DNA from: an uncultured Flavobacteriales bacterium
GTDB taxonomy: Bacteria; Bacteroidota; Bacteroidia; Flavobacteriales; Crocinitomicaceae
DNA length: 5,641 nt
NCBI GenBank assembly: GCA_946886545.1
Contig: CAMPIU010000216.1
Location: forward strand, 1-5,641
Reading direction: 5' to 3'
Under the pieces are notes generated by a model that did no database searches, was not told where the DNA came from, and saw only the letters and a program-made list of their open reading frames with translations. Position 1 is the stretch's first letter, and the number at the start of each line of letters is the position of its first letter. Positions 1 to 4,735 of the stretch are shown piece by piece. The translations under genes and the position numbers were made by a program.

Positions 1-19
1 GCTGCGATTACGCAATTAA

Positions 20-1069
20 CTACACATTTTCACGAACACGATCGACCTGCGTCCTGTTTAACAAAGACCCCATTCGTACACCCTCCCCTTTCGGATCTCC
101 GATTGTTGTAGATGCCAATCGGGCTGAAACTCCCTTCTGAACCTCTTCAACAAAATCCTCAGGAACCAGAATTCTTCGAACAGCCGTACATTTCTGACCG
201 GCCTTGATGGTAATCTCTCTTGTAACCTCCTTTACAAAAATGTCAAACTCTTCCGTTCCCGGAGCAGCTTTCTGACTTAAAACCATTGCATTCAATGAAT
301 CGGCTTCCAGGTTAAACGGAACCGATTCTTCCAACAAACGCGGATGAGCTTTTAACTTTCTTCCCGTAAAAGCACTTCCCGTAAAAGTTACTACATCCTG
401 GCTCGTTACGTGATCAATGATCCCGCGACCGAAACCCGAAACCAATTGCAGGGATCCTTCCGGAAGAATCTTTGAATCAATGATATCTTTCACCATCACT
501 TCTGTGAGGTAACTTGTAAATTCGGAAGGTTTCACAACAGCAGGAACACCCGCCATCAAATTCACGGCAATTTTTTCGAGCATCCCCCAAATCGGGAAGT
601 TAAATGCATTGATGTGAATTGCGACACCTTGTTTCGGAACCATGATGTGGTGCCCGATAAACGAACCGTTTTTAGACATCGGAGCTGCGGTTCCATCCAC
701 ATAATAAGGTAAGTCGGGAAATTGTCTTCTCAAAGAAGCATTCGCAAATAAATTCCCGATTCCGCCCTCGATATCGATCCAGGAATCCACTTTCGTCGCT
801 CCTGTCCAGGCGGAAACTTCGTAATATGCTTTCTTGCGTTCCATTAAGAAAAGCGCCAGGGCTTTCAGCATGCGTCCGCGCTCCTGGAAAGTCATTTTAC
901 GTAAAACCTTTCCACCAACCGTTCTTCCGTAATTCAATACCGCTTCATAATCCAATCCGGCACTGGAAACAGAACCGATCTTATCACCGGTAATAGCATT
1001 GTAGATTGTTTGTTCTTCTCCTTCACCGGCAACCCACTGGCCACATATATAATTCTTTACTTGTATCAT
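20..1069 (-). CDS. paaZ: PaaZ-type aldehyde dehydrogenase, N-terminal half; truncated by early stop
   Basis: This matches the aldehyde dehydrogenase half of PaaZ, the bifunctional enzyme of aerobic phenylacetyl-CoA degradation: a MaoC-like hydratase opens the oxepin-CoA ring and the dehydrogenase oxidises the resulting semialdehyde with NADP. Visible landmarks are SWIDIEGGIG (about 96-105), HINAFNFP with catalytic Asn157, VVKPSE with Lys180, the cofactor-loop FTGS (229-232), EADS with general base Glu255, and GQKCTAVRR with nucleophile Cys294. From memory it aligns closely with E. coli PaaZ up to about residue 349. Intact PaaZ is roughly 680 residues; this frame stops at 349 (TAG at 20-22), losing the end of the dehydrogenase fold, including the EAFGP-type cofactor segment, and the whole hydratase domain. 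The product as read should be inactive. The start at 1069 has an AGAGGA ribosome site. The ring-opening role is family knowledge; truncation is seen; the frameshift explanation is inferred. Confidence 0.85.
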   Translation of the reverse strand: MIQVKNYICGQWVAGEGEEQTIYNAITGDKIGSVSSAGLDYEAVLNYGRTVGGKVLRKMTFQERGRMLKALALFLMERKKAYYEVSAWTGATKVDSWIDIEGGIGNLFANASLRRQFPDLPYYVDGTAAPMSKNGSFIGHHIMVPKQGVAIHINAFNFPIWGMLEKIAVNLMAGVPAVVKPSEFTSYLTEVMVKDIIDSKILPEGSLQLVSGFGRGIIDHVTSQDVVTFTGSAFTGRKLKAHPRLLEESVPFNLEADSLNAMVLSQKAAPGTEEFDIFVKEVTREITIKAGQKCTAVRRILVPEDFVEEVQKGVSARLASTTIGDPKGEGVRMGSLLNRTQVDRVRENV

Positions 1070-1075
1070 CTTTAA

Positions 1076-1081
1076 TCCTCT
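1076..1081 (-). promoter_or_regulatory. Shine-Dalgarno site of the paaZ-like gene
   Basis: Read on the minus strand this is AGAGGA, six bases before the ATG at 1069-1067. It is a good match to the anti-SD core and supports this start codon. It stands out because most genes in the window have weak or no such site. Confidence 0.6.
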
Positions 1082-1093
1082 GAAATTTCAATT

Positions 1094-1127
1094 CAAATAT
1101 ACAACGCACAAACAGGACGGTTGCAAA
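1094..1127 (-). promoter_or_regulatory. Candidate Bacteroidota-type promoter for the paaZ-like gene
   Basis: On the minus strand TATATTTG (1101-1094) fits the Bacteroidota -7 consensus TAnnTTTG exactly. A TTTG (1127-1124) lies upstream with a 22-base spacer, inside the range reported for flavobacterial promoters. The predicted start of transcription falls near 1087-1090, giving a leader of about 20 bases that carries the ribosome site. Assignment rests on consensus match and position only. Confidence 0.55.
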
Positions 1128-1138
1128 TCAAACCGATT

Positions 1139-1200
1139 TCTTTAAAAATATTCTGAGAATTGAACCAAATAACTACTTGCTTGTACCGGATTTTTAAAGA
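1139..1200. repeat. AT-rich 10-base inverted repeat
   Basis: TCTTTAAAAA at 1139-1148 is the exact reverse complement of TTTTTAAAGA at 1191-1200, with 42 bases between. Both arms contain the self-complementary TTTAAA, so a chance origin is quite possible in AT-rich spacer DNA. Confidence 0.35.
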
Positions 1201-1203
1201 GAG

Positions 1204-1266
1204 AATGATTCATCCTGGGTTAATGTAGAGTTTATTTTAGCATAACATTCCACAGGATCAATCATT
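1204..1266. repeat. Long imperfect inverted repeat between divergent promoters
   Basis: The left arm AATGATTCATCCTG (1204-1217) matches the reverse complement of CAGGATCAATCATT (1253-1266) at 13 of 14 positions. Pairing continues inward through GG (1218-1219) with CC (1250-1251), opposite a one-base bulge at 1252, then past a TT bulge through AATGT (1222-1226) with ACATT (1245-1249), leaving an 18-base loop. No T-tract follows either arm closely, so it does not look like an intrinsic terminator. It could be an operator pair, a transcript structure from an unrecognised promoter, or a degenerate palindromic repeat element. Confidence 0.5.
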
Positions 1267-1340
1267 TCTTTCGTTCAATTGATAATTCAGGTACTTAAAA
1301 CGATTTTTGAAACATTTTGATAAAAAAGGCAACTCATTTC

Positions 1341-1376
1341 ACTAAAAGGATTGGAACTAATTAAAACCTTTTTAGT
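1341..1376. promoter_or_regulatory. Dyad overlapping the exbB promoter spacer (operator candidate)
   Basis: ACTAAAAGG (1341-1349) is mirrored by CCTTTTTAGT (1367-1376), an inverted repeat with one extra T in the right arm and a 17-base gap. The arms flank the TTG element and run into the first base of the -7 box, the position where a repressor dimer would block polymerase. No known operator (Fur box or similar) is recognised in it. Confidence 0.35.
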
Positions 1377-1383
1377 ATGTTTG
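1351..1383 (+). promoter_or_regulatory. Candidate Bacteroidota-type promoter of the exbB-exbD-exbD-tonB operon
   Basis: TATGTTTG (1376-1383) fits the TAnnTTTG -7 consensus exactly, and TTG (1351-1353) lies upstream with a 22-base spacer, the same spacing as in the divergent promoter. Transcription would start around 1387-1390, giving a leader of roughly 35 bases to the exbB ATG. That leader is A-rich and has no Shine-Dalgarno site, as is common in this phylum. Confidence 0.6.
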
Positions 1384-1422
1384 AGGCTTAAACATGTAAA
1401 AAGTTTCAATAAAGACTAAATT

Positions 1423-2226
1423 ATGAGCAAGACAAAAACAGGAGGAGGTTTTTCATCATTAGTTGCCTCATTATCTATTGCAATTGCATTAGGAATTGGA
1501 TTTCTAATCTATTATTTCATTTTAGGAGATCCATCAAACTTCGTGAATAACGATCCGAATGAACACCCGATTGATGGCAACACACTTGGTACTGTATATA
1601 AAGGAGGTATCATCGTACCCTTCCTGATGGCGGTAAACATCGTTGTAATTATTTTCTCTGTTGAGCGTTTCATCAGTATTTCAAAAACAAAAGGACGTGG
1701 AAACATCAACAAATTTGTTGAGGATATCAAAGAATTATTGCATTCGAACGATATTCAAGGTGCTATCGATGAGTGTGACAAACAAAAAGGATCTTTGGCG
1801 AATGTGATTCGTGCCGGATTAGAAAAGTATGAGACTATTCAAAAAGATACCACACTGGATAAAGAACAAAAAGCTGAGATTTTGAAAGCTGAGATAGAAG
1901 AAGCTATCGCTCTGGAACTTCCTATGATGTCTAAAAACTTAGTAATCATCTCTACATGTGTATCTGTCGGTACTTTGATCGGTTTGATCGGAACGGTATT
2001 GGGGATGATCAAATCATTCCAGGCAATGGGTGCAGGTACTCCGGATACAACTAAATTATCCATCGGTATCTCTGAGGCCTTGATCAATACATTCTTAGGT
2101 ATCTTTGCTTCTACATTGGCTACGATCATGTACAACTTCTTTACTACGAAGATTGATCAGATGACACATGCAATGGATGAGGCTGGATTTGCTATCGTTC
2201 AGAACTTCAATGCAAATAACAACTAA
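1423..2226 (+). CDS. exbB: ExbB, MotA/TolQ/ExbB-family proton channel
   Basis: This is the channel subunit of the Ton motor: an inner-membrane oligomer that passes protons and, with ExbD, drives TonB. Hydrophobic segments lie at about 12-34, 60-84, 172-196 and 213-240, with a cytoplasmic domain of about 85 residues between the second and third. The family signature is in the last two helices: GLIGTVLGM (187-195) and ISEALINTFLG (216-226). By alignment from memory, Thr191, Glu218 and Thr223 correspond to E. coli ExbB Thr148, Glu176 and Thr181, which line the pore. E. coli ExbB has three helices; here the first (12-34) is extra, followed by an Asn/Asp-rich loop (about 35-58) that should be periplasmic. 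The ATG lacks a clear Shine-Dalgarno site but begins a well-formed N-terminus. It is first in the operon, 31 bases before exbD1. TolQ or another motor paralogue is the alternative, made unlikely by the tonB neighbour. Confidence 0.93.
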   Translation: MSKTKTGGGFSSLVASLSIAIALGIGFLIYYFILGDPSNFVNNDPNEHPIDGNTLGTVYKGGIIVPFLMAVNIVVIIFSVERFISISKTKGRGNINKFVEDIKELLHSNDIQGAIDECDKQKGSLANVIRAGLEKYETIQKDTTLDKEQKAEILKAEIEEAIALELPMMSKNLVIISTCVSVGTLIGLIGTVLGMIKSFQAMGAGTPDTTKLSIGISEALINTFLGIFASTLATIMYNFFTTKIDQMTHAMDEAGFAIVQNFNANNN

Positions 2227-2229
2227 TAT

Positions 2230-2241
2230 CCGTTTAAACGG
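2230..2241. repeat. Perfect 12-base palindrome between exbB and exbD1
   Basis: CCGTTTAAACGG is its own reverse complement and fills much of the 31-base gap. In RNA it could form only a short stem (CCGT/ACGG), possibly lengthened by TAT/ATA with one bulged base. It is too weak for a terminator; it may be incidental or may slightly tune translation or mRNA processing between the two genes. Confidence 0.35.
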
Positions 2242-2257
2242 TATAAAATACTAAGGA

Positions 2258-2944
2258 ATGGCAGAAATTAAAACATCCAAAGGATCCCCATCCATCGACA
2301 TGACGCCGATGGTGGATTTGGCTTTCCTCTTGGTTACTTTCTTCATGCTTGCAGCAACATTCCGTACAGATGAACCAGTTGAAGTTTCTATTCCATCGTC
2401 CATCGGGGAAAAAGACATTCCCGAAAAGACTTTGGTTTTAGTAACTGTAGATAAAGGAGGTCGTATTTTCTTTTCCTGCACAGGAGAAGAAGTTCGCAGA
2501 AAAGTAGTTTCTCAAATGGCTGCTAAATACAAGGTTCCCCTGAGCGAAGACAATATAAAGGAATTCGTAAGAATTACAAGTATTGGTTGTTCAATGAGCC
2601 AACTTCCGCAATATCTTTCATTGGACGGAGAAGGCAGAAAGGCATTCCCTACGGAAGTCGGGATTCCTTCTGATAGTTTGCACAATGAATTGAAAGACTG
2701 GATCAATTTCGCAAACCGCGAAATGCTGGATTACGGAAAAAAAATGTTTGAAGAAGAAAGTTCGAAACAAGGCAAAGGTCAAGAGCCCTTAAAAGCAGAA
2801 GACTATAAACCGAAGTTTGTTTTGAAAGCAGCAATGGATGCGGAATATGTGCGTGTAAAAAGCGCTATTGAAACCTTCCGTGATCTGAACCTGAACAACT
2901 TGAACTTCATTACTTCGCAAGAAGCATCAGCAGTAGCTAACTAA
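2258..2944 (+). CDS. exbD: ExbD-family biopolymer transport protein, first paralogue
   Basis: ExbD supplies the proton-carrying aspartate of the Ton motor. A short cytoplasmic tail leads into the signature IDMTPMVDLAF (13-23), in which Asp20 corresponds to E. coli ExbD Asp25, and one membrane helix (about 19-36). The rest is periplasmic. A first strand pair (about 58-74) and the C-terminal fold (about 186-220, FVLKAAMDAEYVRVKSAIE) match the family, but roughly 110 residues separate them, so the 228-residue protein carries a large, charged, probably helical insertion compared with 141 residues in E. coli. Two cysteines, Cys74 and Cys111, lie in the periplasmic part and could form a disulfide. 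The gene sits 31 bases after exbB and 14 before a second exbD. AAGGA directly abuts the ATG, too close for a normal ribosome site. Function as a motor subunit is firm; how it shares the role with its paralogue is inferred. Confidence 0.92.
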   Translation: MAEIKTSKGSPSIDMTPMVDLAFLLVTFFMLAATFRTDEPVEVSIPSSIGEKDIPEKTLVLVTVDKGGRIFFSCTGEEVRRKVVSQMAAKYKVPLSEDNIKEFVRITSIGCSMSQLPQYLSLDGEGRKAFPTEVGIPSDSLHNELKDWINFANREMLDYGKKMFEEESSKQGKGQEPLKAEDYKPKFVLKAAMDAEYVRVKSAIETFRDLNLNNLNFITSQEASAVAN

Positions 2945-2950
2945 AATAAC

Positions 2951-2954
2951 AGGA
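2951..2954 (+). promoter_or_regulatory. Short Shine-Dalgarno-like site of exbD2
   Basis: AGGA lies four bases before the ATG at 2959, slightly close but usable. It supports that start, which also gives the conserved short Lys-rich cytoplasmic tail before the membrane helix. Confidence 0.4.
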
Positions 2955-2958
2955 AAAG

Positions 2959-3603
2959 ATGGCAGAATTAGCACAAGATGACGGAGGAGGCAAAAAAGGA
3001 GGTAAAAAACGTCCTAAGAAAGCTTCTGCGCGTATCGATATGACTCCCATGGTGGATTTAGGTTTCCTGTTGTTGACTTTCTTCGTATTGACTTCAACAT
3101 TTGCGAAACCAAAAGTAATGAGCTTGGTTTATCCGGCGAAAGATCCTGATATACCTGAGCAGCCAAAAGATGAGCAATTGGTAAACAATGCGATTACATT
3201 TATCGTATCTGATGATCGTTTGTTTTACTACAAAGGTGAGTTTTACCCGGAGGGAAATGCAAAGGGAAAACCTGCAACGGAATTAATCGAAACGGATTTT
3301 GGTCCGAATGGAATCAGAAAACTTCTTATTGAGGAGAACAAATTTGTTCTTAACAAGAAAGTAGAACTGGACGGGAAACTACAGCGCAATCAAATCGCAG
3401 ATTCGATCTATACAAAAGAATTGAATAATGCCAAAAGAGATTTGAAAGCGTTGAAAGTACTGGTGAAAACGGATATGAAAGCCAAGACCAGAAACTTTAT
3501 TGATGTAATTGATGAGTTGTACATTGCATCTGTCGGGGTGATTGCTCCGGTAGATATTATGAGCAGCGAGCAAGCATTGTTAGACAAAACATTAAACAAA
3601 TAA
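2959..3603 (+). CDS. exbD: ExbD-family biopolymer transport protein, second paralogue
   Basis: A second motor subunit of the same family. The N-terminal cytoplasmic tail is strongly basic (GGGKKGGKKRPKK, 9-21), then RIDMTPMVDLGF (25-36) with the presumed proton-carrying Asp33 and one membrane helix (about 33-49). The periplasmic part ends in a family-type fold (about 165-203, LKVLVKTDMKAKTRNFIDVIDEL). As in the first paralogue, the middle is enlarged: the protein has 214 residues against 141 in E. coli. Unlike its neighbour it has no cysteine. The two share the DMTPMVD motif but differ through most of the periplasmic domain, so they are old paralogues, not a recent duplication. Since ExbD works as a dimer inside an ExbB pentamer, a heterodimer of the two products is a reasonable inference. 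The stop is one base from the tonB ATG, pointing to translational coupling. Confidence 0.92.
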   Translation: MAELAQDDGGGKKGGKKRPKKASARIDMTPMVDLGFLLLTFFVLTSTFAKPKVMSLVYPAKDPDIPEQPKDEQLVNNAITFIVSDDRLFYYKGEFYPEGNAKGKPATELIETDFGPNGIRKLLIEENKFVLNKKVELDGKLQRNQIADSIYTKELNNAKRDLKALKVLVKTDMKAKTRNFIDVIDELYIASVGVIAPVDIMSSEQALLDKTLNK

Positions 3604-3604
3604 T

Positions 3605-4465
3605 ATGTTAATAACAATCGTAATTCTATTAGTAGCTGGTATTTCGTTATACGAGTACTTCAGCTCTAAAACCTGGCAGCAAGTAACATCTGACGAACGT
3701 AATGAGATCGTTTTTGAAGACCGCAACCACGAATATGGCGCGTATCAGATCCGGACAAATTACAGTCGTAACCTGATACTTATTATGGCCGGTGTGATCC
3801 TGTTCATTGGAACCACTTTCGGGATTTATAAGTTAATTATGAACCTTCCGGAAGAGCAAGTAAAAGAAGTTCCTTTGGATTTAACAGCATTTGCTGTTGA
3901 TGCTCCTTTGGAAGAGGAAATCATTGAACCTCTTGAGCCGGAAATTCCACCAATGGAAAAAACCGTTCAGTTCTTACCTCCTGTGGTAACAGATGACGAA
4001 GTGACGACTCCTCCTCCTACACAGGAAGATCTGGAAGACACGAAGGCCTCTACTGAAACCAATGAGAACGAAGGCGATCCATTTGCAAAGGTAGATCCGA
4101 CTCCTCCGAAACCAAAAGAAGAAAAGATCGAAAAAGAAAAAGAGATCATTTATGAATTCGTAGATGAACCTGCAGATTTCCCGGGAGGGCGTGCAGCTCT
4201 TTTGAAATACCTGAGTGAAAACATCCGTTACCCACAAGTAGCCCAGGAAATGGGAATCCAGGGAAAATGTTACATCCAGTTTGTCGTAAGTGAGAACGGT
4301 TATATCTCCAACGTAAAATTGAAAAAAGGTGTAACTGACTGTCCTGAATGCGATGCTGAGGCTATGCGTGTTGTAAAAGGTATGCCAAAATGGTCACCTG
4401 GAAAGAACAACGGAAAACCGGTGAATAGTATCTTCTCTCTTCCGGTAACTTTCAAATTGAATTAA
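3605..4465 (+). CDS. tonB: TonB energy transducer with two predicted N-terminal membrane helices
   Basis: TonB carries motor energy across the periplasm to TonB-dependent outer-membrane receptors. Order of parts: a hydrophobic helix (about 2-18); a cytoplasmic-looking linker with WQQVTSDERNEIVFEDRN and YGAYQIR (24-50); a second helix (about 57-78); an acidic, Pro/Glu/Lys-rich periplasmic spacer (about 82-185); and a TonB C-terminal domain (about 190-286) with FPGG, YPQVAQEMGIQGKCYIQF, CDAEAMRVVKGMPKWSPG and a closing LPVTFKLN. Classical TonB has one membrane helix containing a functional histidine; neither helix here has one. With the C-terminus in the periplasm, two helices imply an outward N-terminus. 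Cys222, Cys246 and Cys249 lie in the C-terminal domain, the last two as CPEC. The start is fixed by the one-base gap after exbD2 and because the next Met (61) is inside the second helix. Transcription should end at the terminator 20 bases downstream. Confidence 0.93.
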   Translation: MLITIVILLVAGISLYEYFSSKTWQQVTSDERNEIVFEDRNHEYGAYQIRTNYSRNLILIMAGVILFIGTTFGIYKLIMNLPEEQVKEVPLDLTAFAVDAPLEEEIIEPLEPEIPPMEKTVQFLPPVVTDDEVTTPPPTQEDLEDTKASTETNENEGDPFAKVDPTPPKPKEEKIEKEKEIIYEFVDEPADFPGGRAALLKYLSENIRYPQVAQEMGIQGKCYIQFVVSENGYISNVKLKKGVTDCPECDAEAMRVVKGMPKWSPGKNNGKPVNSIFSLPVTFKLN

Positions 4466-4485
4466 TTTCATTTATTCTAAAATAG

Positions 4486-4515
4486 TCCCCCTCAGCTAAG
4501 CCGAGGGGGATTTTT
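4486..4515 (+). terminator. Intrinsic terminator after tonB
   Basis: TCCCCCTC (4486-4493) pairs perfectly with GAGGGGGA (4503-4510) across a nine-base loop, giving an 8-base-pair stem with five consecutive G-C pairs, followed at once by TTTTT (4511-4515). The strong stem plus T-tract is a textbook intrinsic terminator for the Ton operon. Its T-tract ends only nine bases before the next ATG. Confidence 0.9.
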
Positions 4516-4524
4516 CGCATTAAC

Positions 4525-4731
4525 ATGTATAAAAACATCACACATATTGTTGCAGGTTTCATGATCATCATGTGTTTGGTCATGACCTATTACCTGCTCT
4601 TCACCGATTTGTTTATCGAAAAAATCTACGGATTTAAGCGCAATGCATTTATTGTTCTTCTATTGGTTTATGCCGGATACAGAACATTTCGTTTATATAC
4701 TACAATCAAAAAAGACAGAGCAGAAAAATAA
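4525..4731 (+). CDS. Small two-helix inner-membrane protein of unknown function
   Basis: A 68-residue protein with two predicted membrane helices (about 8-27 and 40-57), a short Asp/Glu/Lys-containing loop between them, and a basic C-terminal tail (RTFRLYTTIKKDRAEK). The KR pair at 38-39 and the basic tail would place loop and tail by the positive-inside rule, though both carry charge and the orientation is not certain. I do not recognise a named family; small proteins of this build, ending in a GYRxFRxY-like segment, are what I would expect near tonB in Bacteroidota, but that is recollection only. The sequence reads as a real gene: it is hydrophobic in the right pattern and lies four bases before the next gene. 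It starts just after the terminator and has no obvious promoter or Shine-Dalgarno site of its own. A role as an accessory to the Ton motor or the downstream lipoprotein is inference from position. Confidence 0.75.
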   Translation: MYKNITHIVAGFMIIMCLVMTYYLLFTDLFIEKIYGFKRNAFIVLLLVYAGYRTFRLYTTIKKDRAEK

Positions 4732-4735
4732 GTCT

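Larger units (their letters stand above)
1070..1422. other. Divergent intergenic region with two promoters and several dyads
   Basis: These 353 bases separate the leftward paaZ-like gene from the rightward exbB operon. I find no convincing ORF, tRNA or known structured RNA. It holds one TAnnTTTG-type promoter facing each way (1094-1127 minus, 1351-1383 plus), a 10-base perfect inverted repeat (1139-1148 with 1191-1200), an 11-base odd palindrome ATTCTGAGAAT (1150-1160), a long imperfect hairpin (1204-1266) and a dyad across the exbB promoter spacer (1341-1376). If both promoters are right, 1128-1350 lies upstream of both transcripts, so its symmetry would act as DNA sites rather than as RNA structure. 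Confidence 0.7.

Noticed and set aside
1204..1266. Reading the long inverted repeat as a bidirectional terminator
   Set aside because: Neither arm is followed closely by a T-tract, and no gene converges on it; the flanking genes point away.
1394..1399. ATGTAA start-stop in the exbB leader
   Set aside because: A minimal upstream start-stop could affect translation, but it is within a few bases of the predicted transcript start and has no ribosome site; chance is the simplest reading.
1839..2135. 98-residue open frame on the minus strand inside exbB
   Set aside because: It lies wholly within a strongly supported gene, has no family features, and its composition reflects the exbB coding frame on the other strand.
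2959..3603. Recent tandem duplication of exbD
   Set aside because: The two products share the membrane motif but differ through most of the periplasmic domain, indicating old paralogues, as is usual in this phylum.
3974..4237. 87-residue minus-strand frame within tonB, rich in Phe and Arg
   Set aside because: It is the antisense of the Glu/Lys/Pro-rich TonB spacer; low-complexity coding there produces open antisense frames by chance.
4643..4735. In-frame 31-residue N-terminal extension of the PstS-like protein
   Set aside because: It would overlap most of the small membrane protein gene in another frame and place the clear lipoprotein signal peptide internally; the ATG at 4736 gives a normal signal with Cys19.
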